From: Gorsachius magnificus | Lineage: Eukaryota > Chordata > Aves > Pelecaniformes > Ardeidae | DNA: 64,000 nt | Reading direction: 5' to 3' | Assembly: GCA_034008185.1 (NCBI GenBank) | Contig: CM067084.1 | Coordinates: forward strand, 16,016,385-16,080,384 | Shown: piece after piece, positions 41,301 through 52,401 of the stretch | Layout of the letters: the number at the start of each line of letters is the position of its first letter | Position numbering within the stretch: position 1 is the first letter of the stretch | The notes under the pieces: generated by a model | Told to the model about the DNA's origin: nothing | The model's input: the letters and a program-made list of their open reading frames with translations, nothing else | The model's database searches: none | Translations under genes and position numbers: made by a program

Positions 41301-43426
41301 TTTACTTTGCAATTCCAATAAAAAGATATATTAACTGACTAATAATACCATTTCTAGGTTGTGCCTTAAACAATTAAAACATGCCCAAAAGTATTTTAAT
41401 GAAATAATGACCTGGCCCTTCTAGCACATTTAAGGATTGTTTTTAACATAAATTTTAGAAAGTAATAGCACAAGGTACAATGAGTAAAGTGGTTTTCTTC
41501 CTCTTTGTCTTCTACCCCCATGGCAGAAATTCAGAAAAGGCTTAGCTTCTTGATGAAACATAAAGCTGGATGTACAGCACCAGTCCTAACTGGTGTTTCC
41601 AAAACAATCCAAGATCAGCTACTTGGATGTAAACATCAGCTCCTGTAAAAGCTGCATTTACATCAGTATGTTCCTTTTAGAACCACAGATGAAAAAAGTT
41701 ACGCAATTTCAAAACAGGACATGCCACATTGCCCAGAAACCTGTCAGTCACATCACCTTAACTGGAAAAAGTTAGACGTACACTAGCATTGAGAATCTAA
41801 TCAAGACTTTGATAACGCTATTGATTTCACTCTCACTCACAGATGATTTACAAATATAAAGCTTCAATGATACAAACGAGTGAAAGGGAAAGAAGTTTTA
41901 CGTTTTTTCTCTGCATGCAAAGACTAAAAGCAGAAAACTCCACTCCATTAGTACTACTCAGGCTTTGTGTGTCAGTCCTCTTCTCTGTGGAAGAAAGTGC
42001 CTCTCTGCAGCCTATTTCCATTAGGATTAATTACTGTCCCAGGCAAATAGATAACACAGTTCTTCTTGCTTCCCCATAAGACCACAAGGTTTTAAATAGC
42101 TGCTACAGAATTGACTGAAGTTACTCACTTCACTTATACTGTGTTCCAGCAGAACTAGAGGCCCTAGTGCCAAAACTGCCAACAGACACAGGAGGAGAGG
42201 GCTACCATCAATCCAAACAGCACCTCCATGTGAAACTATCACTATAACCATGATACAGGTATAGAAACTTTTTTTTTTTTTGAATGCACACTGTTCATCC
42301 AAATCCCAGTTTGCCCAGAAGATGACTAGACAATATCCTGATGATTCTTTTAGGCATTTAGTATCGTGCAACATATGAATAACACCACCTGTTAGCAGAG
42401 CCAACCATGTAAAAGGAATCAAGAAACCAGACTAGCAGAGCGGTGCAATGTTCCACTTCAAATCTGGCTGCTCCTTCTCTTCGTGGCACATAGCCATCAT
42501 TTCCTTTCTCCATGCCTCCTTTACACATCACTAAGAGGTTCTTCCCTTCATCTTTTCTTACTCCCGGATTGTTCCTCTTTGAAGAATGTGTGGCACAAAA
42601 TTTGAAACAAGTCTCAGTGTCTGTGATATGCAGCAGAGCGCAGGCATTTCAAGTCCACCTGTCCGCAACTAAATCCTATAGGAAAAGATTGCCAAGACTT
42701 TGTACCTGTTTATTGGCCTTGCATGTGCAAAGGAACCCTTTTGCGTTGACACTAGCTGCTGTCCTGCGCTGACCCAGCGGTAACTTAAAGCCACCAGATC
42801 TTCGCTTGCATGGATCCTGTAATGACTAGCCTAAATAGTTTCACTCAGAGAGCACGCCAGCAGGTGAGATGGAGAGAGACACAGAGAGCTCACACCTTCT
42901 CTTTGTGTCCCACAGAGGCACGGAGACTCCACATAGCCCCTCTCTGCCTAGTTCCCTACAAAGTTCTACCCTAGGATTCGCACAGTTTTCTGGCCTATAT
43001 CTCAACTGAGCAGTGGGGAAGCCAAGGTGCAGAAGAGGTGGCAGAAGACAGGTGCTAGTGTGCTCCTGGGTCTCCCCCCACTTTGGGTTTGGGACACATC
43101 CAGGTTGTAGGTCCAGTCTCAAAATTGTGCTCACCACTTCCATTTAGTCAAAGCCCTGCAAGTCAAGCAACCCACCCTCTACGGACAGGTGAAATTTATT
43201 CACACTCTCCTTCCCATCACGTTCTCTACTTTGCAAAGAATTTTCTGAAATCAAGGAGGGGTTATTCCATAAATGTCTGATATTCATCTTCTCTTGCTAG
43301 CCATTCTCCCAGCATCAACAACAGCAGCACAGTAATTAAAATTTCCAATGACATTCAAATCTGATCAAAAGCAACGCAAAACTTTTTAAAGCAAAAAAAG
43401 AACGAAGCAATGAGAAGTTACAGTAC
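38400..43426 (-). other. SLC10A7 intron 2
   Basis: This is about 5 kb of AT-rich intronic DNA bounded by matching splice sites. No exon, RNA gene or clear mobile element was seen. A weak CR1-like stretch near 38511-38556 is too diverged to call. The open frames here (for example 42027-42422 and 42841-43143) lack recognisable domains. Confidence 0.85.
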
Positions 43427-43509
43427 CTCAGTTTTTAAGGAGAGTCCACTGTTAAAGAATATAGCTGAAACAGCAATGTAAGTTATGGTAATTTCTGGTT
43501 TCAAAGGTC
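43427..43509 (-). CDS. SLC10A7: SLC10A7 coding exon 2 (about residues 34-61)
   Basis: This 83-nt exon lies between a TTTTTTAG acceptor (43511-43510) and a GTACTG donor (43426-43421). The first two bases complete a glycine codon split with exon 1. The next 27 codons begin [20 protein letters not shown] and end with GLSLKTE, matching SLC10A7 just after its first membrane span. The [11 protein letters not shown] stretch is a hallmark of this family member. The exon ends in phase 0, and exon 3 supplies the second glutamate of KTEELTS. Because its first codon is split after one base, exon 1 must end in phase 1. That restricts which upstream donor can be used. Confidence 0.95.
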
Positions 43510-45357
43510 CTAAAAAATACAGACATAGAGAACAAAGTGAACTATAGTCAAAGAGATAATGAAATGCATATATTACATTAAAGTAAATGAGAATACTTAG
43601 AAAAATACCCAGAGAAAATCTAAGCATTAAAGTCTCTAATAAAAATAATGGGATTTCTATTAAAAGTTACTGAAAGCATGCTATTCATTTTTAAATAAAA
43701 GCAAAGCAGTGAGTGGAGAGTGAGGTATGATGTCATACAAATTTGGCTTCCATGATTACAGGCCACTGGGAACTAACAGGTAAATTCTAGAAACGTGAAA
43801 ACGGGGAATTTTTCAGGGCTTTCCTCTGTCATCTGAGCATCCTTATAGCATCAGCCAACTCAAACCCTACTCTCAAATAAAAATATTAGCTGCTCCCTCC
43901 ACAGGGCCATTGATATCATTCAGATATCTGTCTCTCAATTCTTCCCCTATAACACATACACCTGTCTGGCTGCCTGTACAAACCAAACCGTACTTTGCAG
44001 CGATATCCTTGGGGCAATACAATTCTGCATTACTCCCCCACAACAGGGCTGTGGCAAAACAATTCATTGCAGCCCTACAATAACACATTCCAGACACACT
44101 GCTGCAGCAAGATCAGCAAGGGCAGATGTCTGCACCTCCAAGGGTTCCACTATATTAAAGGCTTGCATTTCTATATGTTTATATACTTTTTTTCAGGGAG
44201 ATTAAAATAAAATACTTTTACACACCTATAAAAATGATGAATTCTCTTAATACACTTTGCCTTCAGAGGCCACCAAGTGCAAAATATATATACTTTTTTT
44301 TTTTACAGGCATTCAAGAAAGAAAATATTAGCAGTCTACTTAGGACCAAAGTAATATCCTAACTCTGCAAGTGACAGTAAGTTGTCATGAGCAAAACTGC
44401 AGCAGCAAACAAGCAAGCCTTTACTCCACACTCCAGAAGAGAAGATCCTTTCTGCTCTCTCAGATGAATGATACATTGATGGTCACACTAGAGGAAGGTC
44501 AATGATCCTTAAATTAGAGGGAGTTGATCGTACACTGAATCTACTCAAATTTGCATCGCAAGTAATTTAAACCCAAATCCTACTCTCAGAGAGGACTCTG
44601 TTGACGAGACATTAAAACTGTGTGTGTTAAATACAAAAATAAACCAAACCACCCATATGAAGCATAAGGTAAAAATAAGCCAGGAAATGCAAGAGTTAAA
44701 GTTGCAACAAAGCACGTGGCTGGTTGCAAAATTATGACACGTTAACAGAATAGCTGGGGGGGAGGAAAATAAACAGAAAAATTATATAAATATATGTATA
44801 GTTTTACAGAAAACTATATTTGAGAGAGAAAATTATATAATTTTTCTAATCTTTTAGATGATTAGAGCATAGAAGTACATGCGCGTACACACGGGGCAGA
44901 CAGGCAACGGGTGAGTTAGTCTGGCTAAGACAGGGGTCCTTCCAGGACTCCGTTTTTCTGGCTTAGGGTTTTTTTGACTGGGCTACCTGAACTCCTTTAC
45001 ACAGGAGAAACCTCTACCGCTAGAGTAACCACATGTTCATGGAGCACAGGGGACTCTGGTCAGAACAGATCCCCTTCATCTCTTGTGCAAAAGACTGGTC
45101 AGGAAAGCTCTTTTTACAAAGGAACTAAATAGGCTCATTCATCAAATAGGAAAACACACAAAAAAGGCTTGGCTTATGCCCTGAAGGAGGCAACAGCACA
45201 AATCTTTGTTATTTGTGGCACAATGTTCCACTGGTATTGATGCTGGACCATCCATACCATTCAGTAAGGCCCTGCAAATTACAGTGCATGGTTTTATCAG
45301 CTGCAAGATGACAAACTAAGGCTTTTGCATATGCTGACACTTCCCACCCCCCCCATC

Positions 45358-45376
45358 TTTTTTTTTTTTTTTTTTT
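45358..45376. repeat. T19 homopolymer after C8
   Basis: A run of C (45347-45354) is followed by 19 T. It is low-complexity sequence in intron 1. Confidence 0.95.
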
Positions 45377-45978
45377 CCTGGTTTTCAAACGAGCACGAGA
45401 CTGTGTAGCTTCAGAAGAAGAATACCACTTTGGGGAACACATGCTCACAAGTTTCAATAAATGCTTACAAGATTTTTTAAGAAAGTTGTCCCAGGAACAA
45501 CACCATGTCAACGCCCTGACATCTCTTTGCAGTAAGATAATTAAATGAGGTGCTCCATCATAGTGCTTCCACGCAGGAAGTAAACTGAGGAAAAAATATC
45601 TTGTATTCTAGTTATAAGGATCTCCCACGTTGCTGCTAACAATTAGCATGACAGTCAAACCAGAAAGGGACAAACCACCTGATACTATCAATTTAAAGTT
45701 GTCTTTAAGGTCATGCTGATCCACAGCATGGATCCTGCAAGAAGCTCCATGTGGGTCCTATTCTCCTATGCAAAACAGCACACAGATGTTAGAAGGGATC
45801 TTCGCACAGCAGGAATTTGCCTACCCTGAACTCCATGAAGTACCGGAGCCTTAGTTGCCACAGCAAGAGTTCAGAGTCATATTTTTTTTAAATCACTTTT
45901 TTTCCCAGAACCTAAGGGGGCGAAAAGGTTGGCCCCTCAGTGAGAAGCTGTCTATCCTCAAACTTCAGCTCTGTTAAG

Positions 45979-46004
45979 AAAAAATAAAAAAAAAAAAAAA
46001 AAAA
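45979..46004. repeat. A-rich homopolymer
   Basis: Twenty-six bases are all A except one T at 45985. No retroelement body is recognisable next to it. Confidence 0.9.
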
Positions 46005-47222
46005 TCTATGCATATAGAAGCACAGCTAGATTCCTCCTTCTCTCCCGTAACATGGAATTGCTAAAGGAATTCTGTTCAAGTGTTCTACATCCCTTTTCTT
46101 AAATCTTCAGAGATCAATTAGAAAAAAACCAAAATAACATAACCTGATTTGTTCTTGAAAATTGTGAACATCTGGAACCGAAGTTACAATGGAAACTAAC
46201 CAGAAGATGCTGCCAGCATTTAAAGACACACTGTTTATTTTAAAATAACACTGGGCATTTCATCAGCTCTTGTTGCAAGAAACATGCAGGACCTCGCTGC
46301 TTAGGAAAGGACAGATCTTTCTGCCCATTTGTTTACTGTGAGCATTTGACACCATTTTGCACAGAATCATTTTCACTGTTTTCCCTCATCTTTCATGAGG
46401 AAGAGGGAACAACAGCAAAACAACAAAAAAAAAATCTTTAAAATGCAAGCGTGTTATTATAAAGTAAAAAAAAAATAAATAAATAAAATCGTCTGGCTGA
46501 AATACAGCACCTGAGATTTTAACACAACACACATGAAGCTACGCCTCCCGAGAAGCTGATGGACGGCAGGTGTTCATACGCCGAACTGCCATGACTTTAT
46601 GCCCACCTCGGAGCTTTTAAAGTTATTAACTTAGTTTCACAGGAGTGCATTCAAACGAAGTTGCTACCCAGTTCCGTTGCTGCTAAGGCAAGAGGAGCAG
46701 GGTATTATTCAAGCGACCGGCACGGTGCCTCGCAGAGATGCGCTCAGGAACACACCTTGAAACACGGCTCGGGCACCTGAGCAGCGGGGACCGGCTACAT
46801 GCAGGGGGGGCGAGCTACTGGGGGTGCGGGACGGCAGGAGGGCCCGGCCCTGCCCCGCAGCTTGCCCTCCCGCGCCCCCGCCCAACTCCACTTCCAAAGT
46901 TTCCGAGCAGGCGCCCCGACGGCCGAGGAGCACCCGAGCAAGCCTCAGCGTCCCCGGCGGTAAAGCGACCGGCGCCCTCCGCCCGGGGACCGGCGGGAAG
47001 GCCCGCAGGCTCTCCGCCGCCTCCACAGCCGGGCAGCGAGGCGGCCCGCTCCCCGCCGGGCCCCCGGGGGGGGGGGGGCCCCGGGGCCGCCGCCCCCCCC
47101 CCGGGCTCCCAGCTGGCGGCTCCGGGGGCCCCTGCCGGGCGCTCCCCGCACCGCCCGCCGAGCTGCCGGGGCAAACCGGCGCCGGCAGGGCCAGCCGGAT
47201 CCGCCGACAGGAGAAGTCTCAC

Positions 47223-47235
47223 CCACCGCCGCCAT
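47223..47235 (-). CDS. SLC10A7: Candidate alternative SLC10A7 first coding exon (MAAV + split Gly)
   Basis: Inside the CpG island the minus strand reads GCGATGGCGGCGGTGG and then GTGAGA, a good splice donor. The ATG has purine at -3 and G at +4. The four codons plus one base end in phase 1, as exon 2 (43509) requires, and the split codon would be GGA (Gly). The product would start with M-A-A-V-G and run into PLKPEIT, lacking the usual first membrane span. Phase agreement alone has a one-in-three chance. The known first exon, encoding about 34 residues with a basic start and one hydrophobic segment, was not seen on the minus strand between exon 2 and the window end. This could instead be a 5' UTR exon, a minor isoform or a coincidence. 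The upstream limit of the exon is unknown. Confidence 0.3.
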
Positions 47236-47347
47236 CGCTACCACGCACCTCCTAATAGACACGCAGCTGCCGCACCGCCGCCCGCCCGACTGCCCGCAGC
47301 GCCGACCCTCCCTCGCCCCCCCTCCGGCCTCGGCCTCGGCCGCCCCC

Positions 47348-47382
47348 GCCCCGCGCTGCAGCCCCGCGCTGCAGCCCCGCGC
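47348..47382. repeat. 13-bp tandem repeat in the CpG island
   Basis: The unit GCCCCGCGCTGCA occurs twice in full and once in part (9 bases). It lies upstream of the candidate first-exon donor. Confidence 0.9.
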
Positions 47383-48760
47383 CGAGGCGGGGGGGCCGCC
47401 GGCGGCCACCGCGGGCCGCGGCGGCACGGGGTGGGGAGACCGGGCAGGGGTGGCCACGCCGTTGCTGCCGTCGCCGGGCGGGCTGGGGAGCGCGGCCCGC
47501 CAGAGCCGGTCCCGGCGGGCGGCGGGGCTCGGCGGGCGCGGCGGGGCAGCGGGCGGTGGGTGCGTGCGCGCTGTTTCGGTACATTACAACGTCTGCGTGA
47601 CGCCCGGCGCTTGACGCGCGGGAGGGCGGGCGCGAGCTGGCGGTTGCGGCCGTTTGGGCGCGCGCAGCGGGGCGGCCGGGCTGGAGGGGGCGGCAGCCGG
47701 GAACCGCCGCCGGGGCGGGGGGCGGCGCTGGGCCGGGGGCTGGGAGCCGGGGCCGGCAGGAGACTGCGGGCAGCGGTAGCGCTGCCGGTTAACATCCCGC
47801 GGCCCGTCTGGCGGAAGCGAGGCGCCGCGGGCGGACGGCGGCCGCCGGGGCACGCACCTATGCGCGCGGACACGCACCCGGCGCCCAGTGACGGATCGCT
47901 CGGCGGCGGCCGGGAGCTGGCCCCCGCGTCGCTTCGCTTGCCGTAGGAAGGCGCCTGCCTGCCTGCCCCGTCTGAGGCGACCCACAGGCATCCTCCCCTG
48001 CCCGCGGGAGAAGAAACGCCTGTCGCGACCGGCCGACGTCATCTCCCGCCGTGTGCGGAGGTCGGTGGGTTTATTTCAGTGCTCAATGCACCCGCGCTTG
48101 CCGCTTCCCATTCCCCCCCTTCCCCCCCCCCCCCGTGCCTCCGCTCCCCCCGTGGATCCGTCAGCCCAGTCTCTGCCCCCTCGCTCTAAATCCCGTTAGC
48201 GAGGAAATTGCAAATTACGAGACGCTCTGCCGTCGCGGCCGCCTTGCTCCGGCAGCTTTGAAACACGCCACGGTTCTGCCGTGTGATTTCTAAATGTTTA
48301 GGTAAGTTCGTCCTTCACGGTCTCTGTGGATATATTCAGGCTCCAACAAATAGCCCTGCCACACGCTTTCTGCTCCCTGCTACCAAGTAAATAAATGTTT
48401 ATAGCTCCAAGCTCAGCTGTGATCTCGGCTACTTCGGGAGGCGTATATTGCCGTTGCGCCCTGTGAGGTTCACTTGTGTAAACATGTATACATCGTAGCG
48501 GAATTTTTTTTAATACGGAGGGAATGTGCCTTCTCCCACCCACAAGGCAACCCAAAACATGCAGTCTAAAGTGATTATACGTTTCACTCCTTTACTAAAG
48601 TTTACTGGGGTACGCGTCGGCTCTGTTCTCCAATATGAGTGCCAAATTGCAAAACCTCACCCCATTTGCCTGTGCAACTGCTACAGGTTGACTGTTTGGG
48701 GAGAAAATAAATGCCTAACAGCTGTTCTTCTAGAGCAAGCTGTGAGTATAACAAGCATAG

Positions 48761-48806
48761 GATTTGATTACTTGGAGGATTTGATTACTTGGAGGATTTG
48801 ATTACT
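48761..48806. repeat. 17-bp tandem repeat, 2.7 copies
   Basis: The unit GATTTGATTACTTGGAG starts at 48761 and 48778, and a third partial copy of 12 bases starts at 48795. The copies are identical, so the duplication is young. Each unit contains GATTA, the core bound by K50 homeodomain factors such as OTX, CRX and PITX. Whether it is functional is not known. Confidence 0.95.
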
Positions 48807-49724
48807 GCACAGGAAGGATAAGATGGATCAACTAAGGATGCAAAGTTAATGTTTACCATGTAAATGATATTAAATCTTTGTGTGGATAGTCGTTCACAGG
48901 TGAGGTGGCCCCGGTTCTATGACGTGGGTTTTTATCTGCACCTTTCATAGAGTGCTTAGATCTTTTCCCACATAGCTCTGAAAGCACAGGAGCAGCTAGA
49001 GCATAAGCCCTCTGATCTGAACACAGCGAGAGATGGGCAGATGTCCAGTGTTTGCCGCATCATTTTGTTGTGAATGGGTATGCAGCCCTGGAGGCCCTAA
49101 CAGAGGTGGACAGGAGACTTTGCAACCTCTGCCGGGCTGGTTCCTTACATGATGCAGAGGTCTGACTCTGCACCAGCAGGGCCAGAAGGCACAAACAGCT
49201 TCAGCACAATTCAGGAAAGCCTTGTTACCAAGGAAAAGCAAAGTAACAGTCTATTGAGGTTGAAAGTCAGGCACTCAGAAGTTAGAAGCAGCCAGATTTC
49301 ATAGTGGATGAAGCTGCTGCAACCGGGTGCAAAGAAGGGACAGGTATGGAGGACACTCGCTCTGGCAATAAAATTCAGTCCTGGGGTAAAGACAGCAGCC
49401 TCTCCCTGCTTTTGCATCATAGTTTTTTTTACATGGTACTCATCCTGCCCCTCGCTCTTTACAGGTGGATACTAATTATGAATTTCTAGTCCTTGCCTGC
49501 TGCCCAAGAGAATTCTAGGTTCATTTTGCCAACGAGTTTCAGATGTTCTGTTCACAGCACATCTAACTGGCAAAATTTAGAAACCTCAGGTTCAGTCCTG
49601 GGCTCTGGGAGATTCTTCTCATTTTTCCCTCCAAAGGGTCACTCCTTGTGCATGGTCCTAAGCCTGTCTCTCCTTCTCTAGAGAAGGATGAGCTATCTCA
49701 CTGCATATTAGAACAGTTAAGAAA

Positions 49725-49727
<3 letters not shown>

Positions 49728-49755
<28 letters not shown>
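49728..49755. repeat. A28 homopolymer
   Basis: Twenty-eight A in a row. The sequence before it shows no processed-gene body that I can recognise. Confidence 0.95.
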
Positions 49756-49757
<2 letters not shown>

Positions 49758-51824
49758 TTTGCCAGTGGTCTGCCAATGGTCATCAGATATCACAGAAAAA
49801 GTTTAACTTTTGTCTATACTCACTAAATAAAAAGATAAGGTCTAATAAGGCTCTGTTGCTTTGAGTGGTTTCCAAGAGATCTGAGGTTTGTCATAAACAT
49901 CTTTTGCCACCTGAGTTACAAAATAAATGAATTCATGTGGCTCTCATCTTCTGTAATCTTTAAGATTGTACGCAGATATTTTAAGCTGTGTATCGGAAGA
50001 CTTATAAAAAGATATTTTAGCTGTTTTTGTTTAAAAGCTGTTCTTTGGTTATCAGGATAAGCATATAGGTCTCTTAGATGAAATATATTAAATTATTCCT
50101 GCTTCTAAATAAGAGAGCGCTCTGTAAGCCCTGCCCTGCCCCACCAAGCTCAGACCAGAAGGAAGAAAACACTACAACTGTATTGTATAATTGGCAGGAC
50201 TCTCATGCGTCCTAAGTCTGTTTGCAAGGCAGCATCGCTGTTGCTATAAGGCAATTTGTCATCCATTTTGAGGCATTTGGTCAGTATTGGAGAGGGACAA
50301 TTCAGTGTCTGTCATCCAAAGCTATATCCTGCAACATTTCACTTTCCTCATCAGGTTCCCATACAGATAATATGCTTATCCTAATTAACCACTGGGACTT
50401 GACCAGATCCCAGAATGGTCTGACACACGTGTATGTGTATCCTCCATTGCATCGTACAAAAGCATTTTGAGATGTATTTAGCTGTGGCTTAGACACAGTA
50501 CAGGAACGAGAATTTAGCTTCTCTCTGATTTCACATGACCAAATCTTCATTTTTGTTCAATTGCAAACATACCTCAGGGCTTCCAGATGCTTTCCTGCCT
50601 CTAAAGGCCCTCGTGCTTCCTTCTGCATAATATAAAAGCTTCATGACATGCGTAGCTGTGTGACACCAAATCCTTGTTGCTCACAGGTAATCTGTTGAAA
50701 TCAACAGGACTGTTTATGTGAGCAGCGACCAGCTTTCATGTCTGCAAAGATGCAGAAGTGGACTGGACGTTTCTGGGCTTCACGTTGTGAACAATCAGTC
50801 TAACGCGGCTTGTAACTGATGCCGAGACGTCCTCTTTGTGCCATACGGAGGCTATTTCTTTTGTGTACCCAGCCTCTTGTCTGCTCAACATTCCTTGCTT
50901 TTAATAACCGCACAGTTAAGTTATTTTAGGGAATGTGCTGGGATTTTTAAGTTCCGTAGTAGCAGATGTCATCTGATTATGCATTTAGACAGGAGAGATT
51001 TCAATATAAAGGAGCGGGGATCACGAGATAAAGGGAGCTTAAACGAGAGGAAGAGATAGTATTAAATAATTTAACTTGAAAAGAACAAAGATATTCAGAA
51101 TGAACAAGATAAAGAGAGGTGTTAATTATAAATAGGAAAGTTGAGGAGAAAAAGTGGAAATATATGGGAGACAGTTTACAACACATTTATATTTCTCACA
51201 AGCACTTAGCGGCACGATCTCAGATTTTTCTCAGGCGCTGGAAGAGATTGCTATAGTGATCCCATTAGCTGGTTTTCCTTATGGAAATGGAGTTCACAAT
51301 TCTTATTCTAGGTGCTTATACTGTTTCAGAATCTTTTGGTCTTTGCTACTGGATCTTTTGGTCATTGCTCCTGGATATTATTAAATGCCTGTGAGCGCTT
51401 GGGTATTGCCAGCAGCAGGACTTACTGCCATTAGCATAATGCAGTAGTAGGAATTCAGTTCAATTTAGAACAGCATTTAATGGGACTTAAACACACGTTT
51501 AGATACGCTTTTCTAAATAGAAGCTATAAGATGATAAAAGGTTTTGTGAATCTTTGGTTTTATTTCTATAGTGGTATGATTATTTTTTTTTCCCCAGAGA
51601 CTATAAATGCACAATGCTTTCTTTTTTAAGAAGTTGTAATAAAGGGTCCTCTTATATATTTAGGTATCCAACAAATAAGCAATTTTACTTCAGAGCCCAG
51701 TGTGACATTTTCCTTAGGCATTAGGAAGAAAATACAAAAGGCAACAAACAGGGCTTTGCTGATCCCTTTCCTAGAACCTGCTTGTTCTTACAAAGAAACA
51801 GAACCTGGCTCAGTGCTGCTCCAC

Positions 51825-52401
51825 TGTCGTGGTTTAACCCGGCTGGCAACTAAGCACCGCGCAGCCGCTCACTCACTCCCCCCCCTCCCTCAGTGGGATG
51901 GGGGAGAGAATCGGGAAGGGGAAAAAGGTTAGAGCTGAGGGCTGAGATAAAGACAGTTTAATAAGAGAAAATAATAATAATAGTAATAATGAGAATGATA
52001 ACAAAATATACAGAATATACAAAACAAATGATGCACAATGCAATTGCTCACCACCCGCCGACCAATGCCCAGCCAGTCCCGAGCAGCGATCAGTACCCGA
52101 GCAGCGATCACTCTCCCCGCGACCGACTGACCCACCAAACCCCCCCCCCCCGGGCATGACGTTATATGGTATGGAATAGCTCTTTGGTCAGTTTGGGTCC
52201 TAGCTGTGCTGTACTCCCAGCTTGTTATGCACCTGGCCGAGCAGGAGAAGCTCAAAAAGTCCTTGAGCAGTCTGAGCACTGCTTGGCAACAACTAAAAAC
52301 ATCAGCGTGTTATCAACATTCTTCTGGCACTAAATCCAAAGCACAGCACTATGCTAGCTTCTGTGAAGAAAATTAACTCTATCCCAGCCGAAACCAGGAC
52401 A
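51825..52401 (-). mobile_element. Solo LTR of an avian endogenous retrovirus with target-site duplication
   Basis: On the minus strand this 577-bp LTR begins TGTCCTGGTTTCGGCTGG and ends GGGTTAAACCACGACA. The pentamer TCCAC directly flanks both sides (51820-51824 and 52402-52406), a perfect 5-bp target-site duplication. This proves insertion of a full element and later LTR-LTR recombination. An ATTAAA signal is present on the minus strand (51957-51962). The place where the related copy at 30958 has its TATA box is replaced by C12 (52140-52151). An 18-bp tandem duplication (CCCGAGCAGCGATCAGTA type) lies at 52078-52112. The 5-bp duplication fits an ERVL-like or class I element. No gag, pol or env sequence is left. 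Confidence 0.96.
52078..52112. repeat. 18-bp tandem duplication within the LTR
   Basis: CCCGAGCAGCGATCA appears at 52078 and again at 52096, separated by GTA. The related LTR at 30958 has only one diverged equivalent there. Confidence 0.9.

Larger units (their letters stand above)
43510..47222 (-). other. SLC10A7 intron 1 (if the island donor is used)
   Basis: The stretch between exon 2 and the CpG island holds no recognisable coding exon. Its contents are AT-rich unique sequence, a T19 run at 45358-45376 preceded by C8, and an A-rich run at 45979-46004. The part beyond 46700 is in the CpG island. I looked here for the conserved SLC10A7 first exon by searching for reverse complements of its Trp-Phe and Lys-Leu-Glu-Pro codons, and saw none. 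Confidence 0.6.
1..47235 (-). other. SLC10A7: SLC10A7 gene body, 5' part (gene runs off the left edge)
   Basis: Three small exons on the minus strand encode consecutive parts of SLC10A7, a multi-pass membrane protein of the SLC10/bile-acid:sodium symporter superfamily. From the literature, SLC10A7 acts in the secretory pathway and at the plasma membrane, affects cellular calcium handling and glycosaminoglycan synthesis, and is needed for skeletal development. Order and phase are as expected: exon 2, exon 3, exon 4 from right to left, with the CpG island upstream. Introns 2 and 3 are 5027 and 4752 bp. Intron 1 would be 3713 bp if the island donor at 47222 is used. Intron 4 exceeds 33 kb. I searched by eye for exon 5, which follows the conserved NE residues, and did not find it. 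The right boundary (transcription start) is inferred. Confidence 0.9.
46700..48260 (-). promoter_or_regulatory. CpG island, probable SLC10A7 promoter
   Basis: About 1.5 kb of very GC- and CpG-rich DNA stands out from the AT-rich surroundings. It lies upstream of SLC10A7 exon 2 and is the only such island in the window, so it is the likely promoter of that gene. Visible motifs include GGGGCGGGG Sp1-type boxes near 47712, a CRE-like CGACGTCA at 48034-48041, a half-CRE CGTGACGC near 47595, and an ETS-type GCGGAAGC near 47811. I see no TATA box. Long C and G homopolymers (about 47064-47102 and 48113-48134) and a 13-bp tandem repeat (47348-47382) sit in it. Two minus-strand donors are present, GAG/GTGCGT near 47244 and GG/GTGAGA at 47222. 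Islands like this are often bidirectional, but I found no plus-strand exon. Confidence 0.85.
48260..51824. other. Intergenic DNA upstream of SLC10A7
   Basis: No recognisable exon, RNA gene or mobile element was seen. It contains the 17-bp tandem repeat and the A28 run listed separately. Open frames such as 48298-48555 and 48526-48801 have no known domain. Confidence 0.7.

Noticed and set aside
46815..47222. Minus-strand frame beginning MRLL, like the known SLC10A7 start
   Set aside because: Only the first four residues resemble it. The following residues are compositionally biased and contain no Trp-Phe or hydrophobic span. The ATG lies just after the GTGAG donor.
46738..47946. 402-codon open frame on the plus strand over the CpG island
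   Set aside because: Its Pro/Arg/Gly/Ala-rich content follows from GC-rich DNA with few stop codons. Similar long frames occur on both strands in all phases there, and no domain is recognisable.
46535..48448. Inverted match of about 11 bases (CGGGAGGCGTA) on either side of the CpG island
   Set aside because: Matches this short are expected by chance in 64 kb, and no extended inverted repeat surrounds them.
48298..48555. 85-codon minus-strand frame with a protein-like stretch (VAEITAELGAINIY)
   Set aside because: No family recognised, no splice evidence, and it lies at the island edge. The similarity of nearby DNA (CTACTTCGGGAGGC) to 7SL-type sequence is too short to mean anything.
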